Source of the DNA: Pocillopora verrucosa
Lineage: Eukaryota > Cnidaria > Anthozoa > Scleractinia > Pocilloporidae
NCBI RefSeq assembly: GCF_036669915.1
Contig: NC_089314.1
Coordinates: forward strand, 4,845,120 to 4,909,119
Length of the DNA stretch: 64,000 nucleotides
Direction: 5' to 3'
The notes beneath the pieces are model-generated. The model worked only from the letters and a program-made list of their open reading frames with translations. It was not told where the DNA came from and made no database searches. The translations under genes and the position numbers were made by a program. Of this stretch, positions 47,444 through 60,974 are shown piece by piece; position 1 is the first letter of the stretch; each line of letters begins with the position of its first letter.

Positions 47444-50400
47444 ATGGTTAGAGGAAGTACATTAGGAGACGACATTGGGTAGGTTTTTTTTAATTACTTT
47501 GTTTGGGAAACACTCATGCCCTGGATGGAGGTTCTCAGTTTGGCGTGTATATATTAAAGCATATGTACCACGTTGGATCTCGATATTTTAGATTTAGTTG
47601 TAATCTCATAGTGTTTTCCTTTTCTTAAAGGAAAATCTTCGTTGGTGGATTATCACACGAGACGACACAAGGTATTCGATTATTGTAGCAATCAATCAGT
47701 CGCTAAGCGTCAATTTGACCGAGTCCTACATGATTTTGTTTGATCTATATGTTGGAGAAGTTTTATTTTATGAACCTCGTTGAAATTCAATTAATATGAT
47801 ATTTACACTTTTCTAAACAGGTACTTAACACTTTTATTTACGCAGAATCACTGAAGAGTTATTTTTCATCGTTTGGCGAAGTGACAGATGTTGTTGTAAT
47901 GAGAGACACCGTCACAAAAAAACCAAGGTACTGTCAGTTATTAGTCCTATTGCAGCCTCCATGTGTTGGTGTGTTGTTATTTATTCAATCTACTCCTATT
48001 GGGGGTGAAAATATATTCTGTTCACCAGAAAGTAACAAAACTGGACATCACCGTCGTTGTCCTGTTTGAATTGCATGTTTTTTTTTTCTAATCCAGATGT
48101 AGTTTTTTTATATATTGTTTTGAATGATTAAAACTCAGGAAATACAGTAGTAATGTTTTTTCAGAGTTTGCGATTAAGATATTTTGAAATTGCAAAAGAC
48201 AGAGCAGAAACATACTGTTATAGATACAACAAGTTAGGTGAAAAACAACCTGTTTAAGTTGTTGTGTTAGCTTTTTGTTGTTTGTGGATCCATTCAGTTA
48301 CTGAAATACCAATAATCTTAATTCTCCCATTAGGACACCTTGCCCCTGCTTTTACAGATGTTTTCAGTCCTATATGTGTGCATGCCATACATTTTTTTAG
48401 TTTGTGAAAGCATTAAAATAGAAAAAATGGTACAAGTAGTACTAGACAAGTACTATTAAATATTACTCTAGATAAGCTGTTTCTCAGTAAATAGTTAATA
48501 GTGTTGTTGACATGCTGATTTGATGTTTAGAAAAAAAATCACATCTAGGAAAAATGTGGGTAATATTCCCCTTGATTAAGTGTTCCCCTCCTCTTTCCCT
48601 AAAGAATACCCCATGTTGTTAACTAATTGTGAAATAAGTGCCTCAGGTGCTAAATTGAGGATTTACAAAGTATTTTTGATGGTGTTTGGTGTTTCATGTG
48701 TATTGTGTTTTCTCATAAAAAGGGGCTTTGGATTTGTGACATTTCAAGATCCAAACTCAGTACAGAAGGTTCTCAACCATCCCGGATCACATGTTGTGGA
48801 CAAGAAACCAGTAAGGCAGTGTTGTTAACTGACTAGAATTTGGTGTAAAATTTAGGGAAAGTGGTTTGTAGGATATGAGTTGACCATGGGTCACTTGGAG
48901 TTTTATCTTCTAGGTACTTCTTATACTTATAGGTAACACCTCTCACTAGCAATGAGATTGAATAATTGAGAAATATCATTCAGTGATAGGCAGACTGTAC
49001 ATGAGGGTTTATTTTCTTTCAAAACTGTTCATATTCCTCCATAAGATTGTCCAGTGAAACACATTTTTAAATTACACTACAGTGCAGTAGCTCAAATTTA
49101 TTGTCTGTTCGGTAGTGAAACATAGCTTGTTCAGTAATTGGATCGGTTTAGATGTTGTTTCTGAAAAAATGAAATGGTGTGATTTGAAAGCAGATATAAG
49201 GTTCCAAAACCCTGTACTATATATTTTCATGTTTTTTATTTGTTTTTTTTTTTGTTTTGTTTTTTAGTGTATAACTGAAGGTATCCCTTCATTTTAACAT
49301 TGATTGTTTTGTTTTTTGTTTTGTTTGCTTTTTTTTTTTCCAGATTGATCCTAAGCAAGCAGTTCCTCGTGGTCCTGGGCAGGCAGGATCAGTCTCAGTT
49401 CAACCAAGTGTAGGTTAAATTTAATTTCCTTGATAGAGGTTCAATCCATTTTAGTTTAGTTCACAATGAACTTGTTTCTCTACTAAAGCTTGATGTTCAT
49501 GAAGTATTTTATTTCATCCTTGAAGGATGATAATCAATATAACTTATAAAATAATATAATTTAATTACTGAATATCTTTAAAAAATTCATTTCCTGTCAA
49601 AACATTTCTGAAAAAATTACATTTTGTCTAGATAAATATTTCATTAACTTAGTTAGAATTCATATTTCTTTTCATGTTATTAGTTTATCTAGGGTCTATC
49701 AGAAAACCAAATATTCCTTTTCTCCCCCTTGATTTCAATGAGATTTTCTTACAAGATTCTCTGACATACATCTGAAATCTTTAATTCTCATAAATTTATC
49801 AGTAATAATTATTGCTTTCCTCTCAGAGAGACAATAATGAAATGAAGATCTTTGTCGGTGGAATTGCCAATGGAACCACAGAAGAAGACCTCAGCAACTA
49901 TTTTTCTGCTTATGGCAAGGTACATGATTGTATACTTGTGAAATTAACCCTTTAACTCTCATGAGTGACCAAACAGAATTTCTCCTTACAATGTCAATAC
50001 AATATCAACAAGTATTTTCTTGTTGCTTCTCTCCAAACAAATTCAATTGAAATAAGATGAAGAGACTCCCTCTGAATTTTCTTAACCCTTTAAATCCTAA
50101 GAGTAACCAGCAGCTAATTTCTCTGCAAAGTACCCTTGCTGAATCTAGCATTTAAGGCTTGAGAATGAAGGAAATGATGGCCATTAAAGAAGCTCTCCTG
50201 GTCATTACCATAGGAAATGTGAAGAGAGCAGTGTGGAGATTGTTCATTCTAATGTTAGGGTATAATGGGTTAAATTAGAGAGTATGATAAGAAGAATATG
50301 AAAGCTTTCCTGCCTTTGCCCCAACTGCTTGTAACAATACTAACCCAGAATGAACTAAGAGGAGTTTCCCAAAGGGTAATGTACTAAAGAAGAAGGAAAT

Positions 50401-53400
50401 CATTTGCCTTGATAAGTGTTGCTCTGTCACAAGTCCTTGGTGCTCAGGGTGTCAAACAAGGCAAAAAGCAAAGTAACCCTTGAATACAGTTCTCAGGTCT
50501 GTTAAAAATGTTATTTCTTACTTGGTTGTGGATTTGAGGGTACAGATTTATGAACTCAATAATTTCTTAGATTCAATTCTGCTCCTACAGTTAACTAGCT
50601 GTTGTTAATTGTGATGATGACTTCCATTAACCCTTTGACTCCTAAGAGTGTTTAACATCTGATTTTTCCTTATAATAATACCCCTGAGTCACACGTTAAG
50701 GCCACACACATAATTTAAGAAATTATCAAATACCAAAGAAGCTCGTGATTGTTAAAGAAATTCTCCTTGTCAGCACCTTTAGAAATGTATGAAGAACAGT
50801 ATGTAGAATATGTATACTAATTTTAGGGTGTCCAGTCATTATCACCAACAACAGTTCTTTTCAGGAACTTCTGTTGGATGAGAAGAATACACAACCCAAT
50901 GAAAAGTTCAGTCCTTGGTACTCTGATATACTCTGATAGAATCAACTTCAGTATTGCTAATCTTTTGTAGAATACATAGTTTTGGTAGAATTTTAAAAAT
51001 ATTATTGCTACATCTTCATTTCTTTCAAGGTAATACATGTAAATTTGATGTATGAACACAATCAGCCTGATGGTACAAAGAGGATGAGAGGTAATTTTTT
51101 GTTAAGTTCTGCTTTCTACTACATATCTCTGTTTGAAGAAGAAAATAATGGGGGAATGTGCCAGCTCCTTTACCATAGTTCAGTGCTTTTTTTCAATCCT
51201 GGTATACTTGGCAAAACAAATTTAACCCCTATGTCTATAGCCAGAAAAACAAACACTACTGTATGTGACTGTCAGTTTGTGCTTATTGAACTTACATCCA
51301 AAATGTCTTTTTGATCCTGAATTTTATATGCTCTGAAATTAATTATGTATTGTTCACAATGAAATTGTTTCAGTTGAAGCTCTGTCCCAAACTGTGAACA
51401 GATTGCACTGTATTGCACTGACCCAAATATATTCCAAACTCGTGCTTGCGATTCCAATGGCCAAAGTTGTCACATTCCACCAATATTTGAACCTAAAAAA
51501 AAATGGTTCTTCAAGTACAGTTGTATGTATTGAGCTTCTGGATTTCTTCTGGCAGTATGTTTTTTATGCAAATGCCTGTCATTGAGACTTCCCAAGTACC
51601 AAAGTTATAATTTTACATATCTCATACAGTACATCAGCTCAATTGGCTTTACTCATGTACTTGTTGCAATGCCTAGAGTATGCTTGAATATTTTAAAGGA
51701 ACTTATGGGGAGTTAAAGCTCTGTAATGCTGATGTGCTGATGTAGTGCTGTTACAATCAAGCACTTCTAGATTGAGTTCACTTCATATACTAATGTTATT
51801 TATTTAATTATTTCTACTTTAGGTACAACTATATATTTCAATCTATATTTACTTGTTAGTGCTGTAGGTAGCTTTGTTAAGTGGTGTATTGTAATAAGTG
51901 TGTGTTTGACAGGGTCAGATACCACAAGAGTTTAAATTTATTTCTGTTATTCTATACCTTTACAAATGAATAATTTGCTATTTTATTGATCCTAATTATG
52001 GAGGCAGGTTCCAAATGAAACCTATCATAGGATTTTTTCTCTAGGCTACAAATAATTAAGGACATAAAATTTGCTAGTAATCTTTTTACTCTTAAGGGAG
52101 AACTACTTTACTTAGAATATTTAAACTTGGATTTGTGATAAGTGATAGAAATTTTATAGCATCATTTATTAATTTGGCACTATGATGAAAATAATTTAAT
52201 TATTGATAGGTTAAATTATTATAATCAGGTTTATAAAGTACTTAACTACAAAAAATACTGGGGAAATCTAGTGTTATCATGGCCCTGTACCAGATTGTAC
52301 ACTGTGTTCATCCTCAGTTACCAGTGATTAGTTTTTTTTGTGTACATGTTACTGTCATTTTTGTGAATGTGATGTTTAAAGTTAAAGTTGCCATTGTTTT
52401 TATGATGGAAGTTCATTCGCAAGAGATGTTTGATCAGCTCAACTTGACATCTGTGATAGACGTGCAGCAGCAGTAGATCCATTTATATCCCAAGTGGCCT
52501 GCAGCTGTACTCACAGTGTATTTGTCACTGTCATTGCAGTCTGCATGATCAGGAGAATTTTGATAACTGTGTTTTGTTACATGCATGTTTGTTTGTTTGT
52601 TTTTTGCTGTGTGAAGTTGTCACTGTCTGTACTATTCAGGATTAACCTATTTTATGATGTTATTATATTATACTATATTAGGCTTTGGTTTTGTAACGTT
52701 TGATTCAAGCCTACCAGTTGAGAAGACTGCCAATATTCATTATCACCAAATCAATGGAAAAACGGTGTAGTTATTGTTTAGTTACTTAAATATATACTAT
52801 TGTGTTTTTTGGGGGGGTAGGGGGGCCTATCCTCTTCTTTGGTCCAAGGAGATACTCATTGTTTAAGTGTTGTAAGTGGTGATTGAGTCTTAGAAATGGT
52901 GGAAGGAGAGGTCTAGGGAATGAGTGACTTTTGCTGGCGATGAGTTCTTCTGCAACTACATGTACATGTTCAGGGAGACAGATGTTCTTTTAAATTTGAT
53001 CTTGACAAATTTCACGAAAGATAATTTTAATGGCTCATGATTCCTTACTTATGCATTCAGTTTACACTTTATCAATGGCTACCTGTCTACAGTAGCCATA
53101 GAGGATACTTGCAGTCACTCTCATTTAAACCATCCTCAATAGAAATGTCCACCAAAGCATGTCTTAACGGCCCTACAGAGCTTTCAACAATGGTTAGCAG
53201 GTCAACAAATCACTATTTTCTATGTTCATGTTGCTTCATCTCTGAATATTATAAAGAACAATACTTATTGTTATTAAATAGTACAGTAACTGTTTTATGA
53301 AGTAAAGCTATCCTATGCTCTACACAATGCAATGCAAACTGGAGCATCTTTCAGAGATAATTCTTTTGTGTAAGGGCTTTTTCTCATAAATTTTTGAAGA

Positions 53401-56400
53401 CCTGGATTCACTTGTGGTGATTGACAAGAAGTTGCCATTGGAGACAACTTTTTAATTTTCTTGACAGATTACTATACTGCCACAAGCCACAGAGTAAGCT
53501 GTGCTGAATAAGTGAACAGACCATTTTCCATATGCAATTTTTACAAATTATTTGTACTTTCCAGTTTTATCAAAGGTCTTTGTGAATGAAAATGTAACTT
53601 TCCATAATGTGTCAACTGCAAGAAGTCTCAATTCTTAGCTATTTCTAAGTGTGTAAAGTTTATCTTGCTGATTTAATTGGAATCTTATGTTCTTATTTGT
53701 TAACTCTCCTTCTTTAAACTACTTGACTTAGAAAGTATATTAAGAATCAAATCAGTGTGACAGAGACTGATAGGACAAAGTTAAATAGATTTTTATGCTG
53801 GTAGATTGGGCATAAAACAGTACACATCAACACTTTTTTAAGACTTTCTTGCCCAAGTGATTATGCAGACTGTGTTATTTATTTGGATTTTGCATATTTA
53901 TGAATATTTTCTGCAACATTGTCCTTGAGTATGCTCTAGAAAGGCAAAAAAATTCCATAAATATTTGTTACTTTATTTTTTCTTTTTATCAGTAAGCTTC
54001 ATATGCAGAACAATGCAGTCCAACTGCAATAATCCAGATGTGAATTTTGACATACATTATTTTGCAACTGCAATTATTTTTAGAAGAAAAGTTATTACTT
54101 ACCATTGAAAAATGTTTTTGTAAATTTTAAACTACTTATCAGTCATTAATTTGTTTCCACTGAGTCCTTGTCCTTCTCTTCATTTCTTCATTCTCTCAAA
54201 CTATTTTGTTAGTTATGGTAAAATAATCGCAATAGTTTTGTCTCAACATTACCTGTGGATAAATGAATTTCTAGTAACAAATTTCCCAAAACTCATTTGT
54301 CTTGCATAATATTCTTTTGAAATAAGGTTATGTAATCCAAATACAAACATTTATTTTCTTCCAGTTACTTGGAGGGCTTTTGTAGATTTTTTTGTTTTTG
54401 CTGTTAAGTTGTGAACAAAAATGTGTGCATTTTGCACATTCAGATAAATACTCTCCTTTACTCTAAGGTTCACAAGATGAGTCAAATTAATCAAATACAT
54501 GAAATAATTATGGAGTCATTGCATATCATTTGATTTATTACTCTTATCAAGTGTACAGTTTATTACACCTTTTATGGCTGATGTTCTGGGCCATGGCCAT
54601 CTTTAAGTAATCACCCTCATGTATATTGCTACTTCTGGTGCTTTCTTAAGTCTTCTTCTTCTTCCACTGACTGGTGAAACATGAGGCTGATCAAAGCAAC
54701 TATGGTTGAGATCCTTCTCGACTCCTGCAGACTTTATACTCAACTAAGTTGATGAACAAGTTTTTTTTGTCTGTGGTCACTTTTTCTAGCTGTCACAAAA
54801 GAGTTTGACCACTCCCTTGGATTAAAAACTTCATCTTTTTCTTATATTCACTGAAAATGAAGGTTTGGTTTTCTTAGTTAGACAGCAGTTAGTTTTGGCA
54901 TTTGGATCAATACTTTCAAATTCGACTATTGATCATTAGAGACTAAAACATAATCCTTTTAACATTTTTACATAATCAGGACATGTAACCATGTAGTATT
55001 ATTTCCTTGGCTGAGTTATGAATAACATTATCAACAATAGAATATGTTTTTAACTTTGGAAATATTTTATATTAGTGCTGCTGTTTTTAATTGGATCACT
55101 TAAAAAAAGGCAAACAATCACATTATAGGAAATAAACAATTCCAGCAAAATTTAAATTGGTCTTAGGGCCAAAGCAAGCTAAAAAATCGGAAAAAAAACT
55201 GATTAAATTCATTGGATATTTCCTGTAATTAGATTGGTCAGTTTTGTTTAACTGATCCTAGTAACAATAGCCAGAAAGTGGTCACTCAGTGTAACTAACT
55301 GGAACCAACTGTGATTCTCCAAGGTTTATAACTTTGTTATAATGTCATTGATTTTTGTTCATTTCAGGTGGAGGTGAAGAGAGCAGAGAAGCGTGATTCC
55401 AAGGCAATGGGAGCTATGCAGGGTATGGGTGGCTATCAACAGCAACATGGGGGTCATCCTGGATATGGCGCAGCCGCATATGCACAAACAGGTATCAGTT
55501 TACACAAGTCAACTCTGATGATGACTCCACCTAGGTTGTCAAAATGCCAGTCACTACTATTTACAACAATTCTCTAGAATAATCTCACCTGAACAGTCAG
55601 AATGCACCATCAAATTAATATTTTTAAATAACTGTGACTGTATGAAAATCTAATATGTGAACTACAGGTAGAGACATGAATAGGAAAGCAATCTTCGCAG
55701 TAATGATTACTACTTGAGGAGTAGTGAAAATAAGGCCTGAAAAAAAGTTCAGGCCTGTACAGGATTTGAACCCATGACCTCTGTGACACTGGTGTAGTGC
55801 TCTACCAACTGAGCTAACAAGCCAATTGGGAGCTGGTCACTAGTTGGTTCCAAATGAACCCATGAAATAATGAATAAATAACCATGAATATATGAAAATC
55901 ATATTTTTTTTTCACAGAAGTTCAAGTAGTGGCAAAGATCGCTTTCATACTCACATCTTTATCTGCAGTTCACATATATAATTTCATATATTCACAATTA
56001 TTTATTCATCACTGGTAGAGTACTTCACCGGTATCACAAAGGTCATGGGTTCAAATCCCATACAGGCCTGAATTTTTTTAAGGCTTTATTTGCACTGTTG
56101 CTCAAGTTCATTACTGGAGAAAGTGAAGATTGCTTTCATATTCATCTTAATATTTTTGTTGTTCTAACTAACTGGTCTAACTATTAGTATATACAGGCAT
56201 AATGATAAAAGCAAGTCTCTCCAAGATGAAAGAATTTTCAAACCAGATTAGCAGAGTAACAGATTCATGTCTCAAATATGGAAGCGATCCTCGCAGTTAC
56301 AACACAACTTAAGTGGTAGTGAAAATGAGGCGTGGAAAAATTCAGGATTGTATGGGATTTGAACCCATGACCTCTGCAGTACCAGTGCAGTGCTCTACCA

Positions 56401-58737
56401 ACTGAGCTAACAAGCCAACTGGGAGCTGGTCATTATGTTGGTTCCAAATAAACCTTAGAAGTGGTGAATAAATTACTGTAGATATATGAAAATCATATAT
56501 GAAAATCGCATATGATTATGTTACCAACATAATGACCAGCTCCCAGTTGGCTTGGTAGCTCAGTTGGTAGAGTGTTGCACGGGTATTGCAGAGGTCATTG
56601 GTTCAAATCCTGTAGAAGCCTGAATTTCTTTCAGGCCTTATTTTCATTGCTAAGTAGTGTTCATAACTGCAAGGTTCACTTCCATATTCATTTTCTCAAC
56701 CACAGTTTACACATATGATTGTCATATATTTACAGTCAGATACACATCTTTCTTGTTTCTTGCTGTTGTTGTTGATTTTTTTCTTTACTTCAATTTTTAA
56801 TGAAACACATTTCATTTCTCAATTTTACTGTATTGTAAGGCACATTAAGTATAGGCAAGATAAATTTGCGGTCAGTAGGTTTAGTATGGCCTCGCAGCTA
56901 CAGCTTTGATAAGTTCATATTTTTAAGTTGTGAAAATTTTGTTAAAATACATGAAGTTACAAGTGTTTGTTTTGGGTTTGGTTTTTTGCAGGTCCATATG
57001 GCATGCAACATCCAATAGGGATGGGGCGTGGTTTTCCTTCTTATGGTGCCATGGGTCCTGGTGCAGGAGCTGCTACCTCTGGTTTTGCTGGGGCACCAGG
57101 CCCATCTCCTGCATATGGATATGGTAAGTTCCAGCCAGTCATCAGTCATCCTTAAAACTTCAATCTTAGTCAGTTGTCTCCGTTCCAAACCATCCTTGTT
57201 ACTTTTTGGTTGACTCTATTTACTGATGTGTATCCACTCCAGCAAACGATTATTTTAACGCTACAATAAGGTTTGATAGCTCAACATCTTGATAATACGT
57301 GAGTTCAAGGCTGCAAGGAAAAAAAATTGTATGGCTGACATTATAGCTCATTGTGAGCCCGTCAGCGGTTGCTCAAGTTCAGCTGGTATAACAGACTGCA
57401 AAATTAGAGACTGAGGTTTGAATCCCTTCTTGAACTTTCTCTCTGTGTCCCATGCCTGCGAGAAATGTGTCACAACTTTCCTTGCAATTCTAGTACTCCC
57501 AGGGAAATACAGAAGTTTCAGTTAGTGGAATAGGGTCAGTCATAGTAATAGTGTATTCTTCAAAGCGATTTGGTATCTTATGGAATTGTTTTGGTTTGCG
57601 ATAGGTACAACAGCAGCTGGTGTACCAACAGCATATGATCCTAATGCTGCGGCAGCTGCTATTTATGGTCGAGGTTCTGCTGCAGGTAGAGATTATATCA
57701 CCTTGCTGTTTTGAATATCTAACAGAATAGACAGTGACTCGACAAGTTTCATCGGTATCATAGGCTGGAATGATCTGGTGTAAAACAGGGGTGGAGGGGT
57801 AGGGATGTAGCCTACGTTCTTTTCCCCTTTTTTGTGTTAGTTGTAAATGAGTTTGACTCGCTACAGCTTTTCCGTCGTTTGTTTTGTTGTCTCCAGGTTA
57901 TGGAACTGGATATGGTGGTGCAGCCGGTGTTGCCACCCAACAAGCATCAGCATCAGGAGCAGGGGCACCAGGAGGGTACCCTGACTATAGCAGGATGCAA
58001 GTATCCCAAGCTGGGCAGCCTGGGGCAGCAGCTGGAGCCCCTCATGTTGACAGTTCAGTAGCACCAGACTACTCTGCGTATGGTAGGTGACTAACCTTGT
58101 AGCTAAGGAGTAGTAGGAAGGGTCGATGGATACTATGGTGGGTGACCTCAATCTCGGTCATTAAAAAAGTTTTGATGTATGCAGAAACAACCTGTCTCCC
58201 ACCATTAAATCCTGATGCCCTGGTGGTGGACTTTCCCCAGTAGAAAGGAGTTGTAAGCTCGAGTGGAGATAATTGCTAACTCCCTGTGCCACCGTATGTC
58301 CCTCAAAAATTACTGCAAAATTGTTCAAAATTTCATCAACGGCTTGATGTTATATAGTCACCTCAGGTTATTCATTGTTTGTGCAGAGGTTAATGCTGTA
58401 GTTACTTCCATTTTGTGGAGGAATACCAAGTTGTCCATAGCAGAGCGATAACATTTGATTAATAATTCATCCTCATTTTTAAACTCGTGTAGAGATAATT
58501 TATGTACACTTCCCTAAACTCACAGCTGTTGTTTTATATTTAGGCCTTGGTAACTACCAGCAACAGCAAGATTTACAGTACGGCCCAACACGGACTTCAT
58601 ACTCCACTGAAAGCAACTTTGCAGCCTATGGCTCTGCTGAGCCCACTGGTTACACCGGGGCTGCAGCCCCGGCATACGGGGAAACGTTTGGAAGGGGGAC
58701 TGCTCCATCACGTGGATTTCATCCGTACGGCCGATAA
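47444..58737 (+). CDS. Two-RRM hnRNP / DAZAP1-like RNA-binding protein (thirteen exons)
   Basis: Exons 47444-47478, 47631-47671, 47846-47927, 48723-48810, 49344-49409, 49827-49919, 51030-51090, 52682-52764, 55368-55491, 56992-57123, 57605-57685, 57897-58082 and 58544-58737 all join in frame to give 421 residues (human DAZAP1 407). RRM1 starts at residue 13 with RNP2 KIFVGG and has RNP1 RGFGFVTF at 53-60. RRM2 has RNP2 KIFVGG at 111-116 and RNP1 RGFGFVTF at 155-162. From about 190 to the end it is rich in Gly, Ala, Tyr, Gln and Pro, typical of disordered hnRNP tails, and ends SRGFHPYGR. Family knowledge: such proteins bind mRNA in nucleus and cytoplasm and act in splicing and translation, with DAZAP1 and Musashi as nearest groups. 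The order of RRMs and tail fits DAZAP1 best. AATAAA signals lie at 59060-59065 and 59094-59099. Confidence 0.92.
49944..50015 (-). repeat. MITE family B fragment
   Basis: It begins TTAACCCTTTAACTCTCATG just past exon 6 of the RRM gene. The reverse complement of the 42347 copy (GACCAAGACAGAATTTCTCC) matches its GACCAAACAGAATTTCTCC. Only one end is present. Confidence 0.55.
50092..50274 (-). repeat. MITE family C copy, reverse orientation
   Basis: It starts TTAACCCTTTAAATCCTAAG and ends GGGTATAATGGGTTAA. Its reverse complement aligns with 23120-23332 along most of the length. Confidence 0.65.
50628..50830 (-). repeat. MITE family C copy, reverse orientation, diverged
   Basis: It starts TTAACCCTTTGACTCCTAAG, contains TTCTCCTTGTCAGCACCTTT like other family C members, and has a weak right end near 50830. 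Same intron as 50092-50274. Confidence 0.55.
55681..55855 (-). repeat. tRNA-derived SINE, reverse copy (pair 1)
   Basis: Read on the minus strand it has an A box (TAGCTCAGTTGG) and B box (GGTTCAAATCC) at tRNA spacing. A short hairpin built on TTCAGGCCT and a body ending TGCGAAGATTGC follow. In intron 9 of the RRM gene. Confidence 0.75.
56001..56150 (+). repeat. tRNA-derived SINE, forward copy (pair 1)
   Basis: A-box remnant ACTGGTAGAG, intact B box GGTTCAAATCCC, then CAGGCCTGAATTTTTTTAAG and a body matching the other copies. It faces 55681-55855. Confidence 0.7.
56278..56442 (-). repeat. tRNA-derived SINE, reverse copy (pair 2)
   Basis: On the minus strand it reads TAGCTCAGTTGGTAGAGCAC, then the B box GGTTCAAATCC, and ends with GCGAGGATCGCTTCC. 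The same GAGCTGGTCAT flank as the other copies is present. Confidence 0.75.
56521..56690 (+). repeat. tRNA-derived SINE, forward copy (pair 2)
   Basis: The left flank TTACCAACATAATGACCAGC is the reverse complement of the right flank of 56278-56442, so the two form a long inverted pair. It carries TAGCTCAGTTGGTAGAG and GGTTCAAATCC, then a TTTCAGGCC hairpin. Confidence 0.75.
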
Positions 58738-59281
58738 AACAGTAGAACGCACGTGACGGTGAAAGTGCGGATCTTGTATCAGAAATCTTCGTTACCTCGT
58801 TGCCACTATTCTGGAAAATCTACGTTTTTCTTTTCATGGCACGCATTATGTTCAGAGAAAACGGAAGGACAATAGTTTGTAGCTCCATTACCACTGTAAA
58901 TTGCGAAAGATGTTTTTTCTTCGTTTTGCTTTTTCAGATACATCGACGCCATAAGCCCAGCTTCTCTTCGGTGAAGCTGGAAATAGAAGTTAGAAGTGCA
59001 GTTGGTTGGCTGTACTTTTATTTACTTTAATAGTGTAATTGGCAGATTGTAGCCTTGGAAATAAATCTTATTACCTGCGCAGACTCGTTTTAGAATAAAA
59101 TGTATTTTAACTGCTTAGTGCAATCACGTTTTGTCTTGCCATTCTTCTGTTCCACTGCTACGGCACTGTTTATTTTCACACTTTGTATTTACTAACTGAA
59201 CGCCTGGAGCAAGCAAGACTCACTGGGTTGTGTGGTCGTTTATCATAGTTACAGTGGATTAATATGGAATCAACTTTGAAC
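58738..59281. other. 3' UTR of the RRM gene and tail-to-tail spacer
   Basis: AATAAA at 59060-59065 and 59094-59099 are likely polyadenylation signals of the RRM gene. The sequence then runs into the inverted duplication that begins near 59282. No gene seen. Confidence 0.55.
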
Positions 59282-60974
59282 TGAACCATCACTTCCTTTT
59301 ACCTCGATACAGGAAATTATCGTTTCTTGAAATCAGTGCTAATCATTCGGCAAATTCATATCATTGTAAGTCGCGAAATTTAACATGCTAATCTTACTCT
59401 TTACTTGTCTTGAGCAACTAATTCGCGTTAATTTCTATTACTGGAACGTAAGTTCTCCTTCAGGTTTCGTTCACTTCAATCATCCCAACCAACAAGAGCG
59501 TTCATTTTTAATGGTGGAATCGGCTTTCTACATGCCTTTTGAATGTCGATTAAAAATAATTTTATCCTTTAGAACAAGAATGCCTCAATAGTTATTCAGA
59601 CCGGTTGGATTTCGTTTTCAATTTTATTTGGTTTGTTTGAAGCTCTGATATAGTCATTTCCTAGTAGTATAGATAAGTGAATAAACTTCAAAAGAGCTTT
59701 TGACACAAACTCACAAAGCTACATCTCTAAACTACACCTTTCAGTGAACTATGGTAAAAATTTAGGATTCGTTAAAAGTAATCTGGATTGTACCTATACA
59801 AATCAATTTTTTTGAAGCTCTGATATAGTCATTTCCTAGTAGTATAGATAAGTGAATAAACTTCAAAAGAGCTTTTGACACAAACTCACAAAGCTACATC
59901 TCTAAACTACACCTTTCAGTGAACTATGGTAAAAATTTAGGATTCGTTAAAAGTAATCTGGATTGTACCTATACAAATCAATTTTAAAAAAATTTAACCA
60001 GGCCCCTTCTATTTCAAAATTCAAACAAATAGGTGGCAACTGGTTACGAGTTTGCCGTCGAGTTACCATACATCTAAACCCTCCATTCATATCTGCAATA
60101 CTGAGACCTCGTGCCAGGCTCTGCCGGTATTCCACGTCTATGTAAAAGGAAGAATATAAAAAGAAAAGTAATCTATACCGTGCAGAATGAAAGATCGTTA
60201 TGAGGAAAATCTATTCACGCTTCATTTCATCACTCAGAGTCGGTATCTCGTGCAGTATCAAGCTCGTTTGCTTTGCGCACAACCCAAGTCGAGTGAATCA
60301 TGCCGAAGCTAACGGTTACCTCAGACTCGTGATCTAGGTGCTGACTTTTTAACTCACTTCCAAACAATTATTGCGTGACCTATTTGTTGACAGTAATATG
60401 GACAGTTAAGAGGAAAACGAAAACGCTTGTGTAGGCGAAAATATTTTGCTTTGCTTAGCTCGAGACGAAAACACGCATAGGTGTGGTTGGGGCCTGAATG
60501 AATGTCTCCCGATTCCAAAGAAGCAAAAAAAAAAAGAAAAATAGCTGAGATGAAAATAGGAAATATTTTAAGAGCATGCCTCTTAAGTAATGTTATCAGT
60601 ACCTGACGTAACGACACCTGTGCTCCCAGAGTCGCATTTTAGCGTCATTTAAGTCAGTTGTATCCTTACTACTCCACAGTCTCTCTCCTACTGCCAGAGC
60701 GCGGGGCCTGGGATGTGCAGCACGAAAACCATCAAAGTCACACCGATCAATGCATGATAAAGGTTTATACTAAAATTATTTCCAAGTAATAATACTAATG
60801 GTGACAATAACAAAAAAAGCTTAAAACAAAATAAAAAAGAGCTTTAAAGTCCAAAAACCATTTGAGCTTCCATTCTGATTCAAAACCAGGGGAATGCAAA
60901 TGTTCAGACCATAAAAACACTTTTTTGCCGTCTGAATTGAGAGTGATCTAATCAAAATGTATAAGTTAACGCTA
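59282..60974 (-). repeat. Inverted duplication partner of 31240-32835
   Basis: Long similarity in reverse orientation to 31240-32835. It covers the 3' flank, the last two exons and their intron, and part of the preceding intron of the hexosaminidase gene. Similarity ends near CTGAACCATC on the left and GTTAACGCTA on the right. The difference in length is largely the 175-base tandem copy at 59811-59985. Confidence 0.85.
59636..59985. repeat. Exact tandem duplication, 2 x 175 bases
   Basis: 59636-59810 and 59811-59985 are identical by eye, both starting TTTGAAGCTCTGATATAGTC and ending ACAAATCAATTTT. The 32 kb copy has this segment once. It lies in the 3' flank of the hexosaminidase gene. Confidence 0.92.

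Noticed and set aside
52279..53455. Possible alternative exons in introns 7 and 8 of the RRM gene (KVKVAIVFMMEVHSQEM near 52380; EDLDSLVVIDKK near 53398)
   Set aside because: They end in stops and lack clear acceptors in frame with the neighbouring exons.
55748..56625. Four possible tRNA genes
   Set aside because: A and B boxes are present, but the acceptor stems do not pair properly and all copies share the same extra flanks, so they are SINEs.
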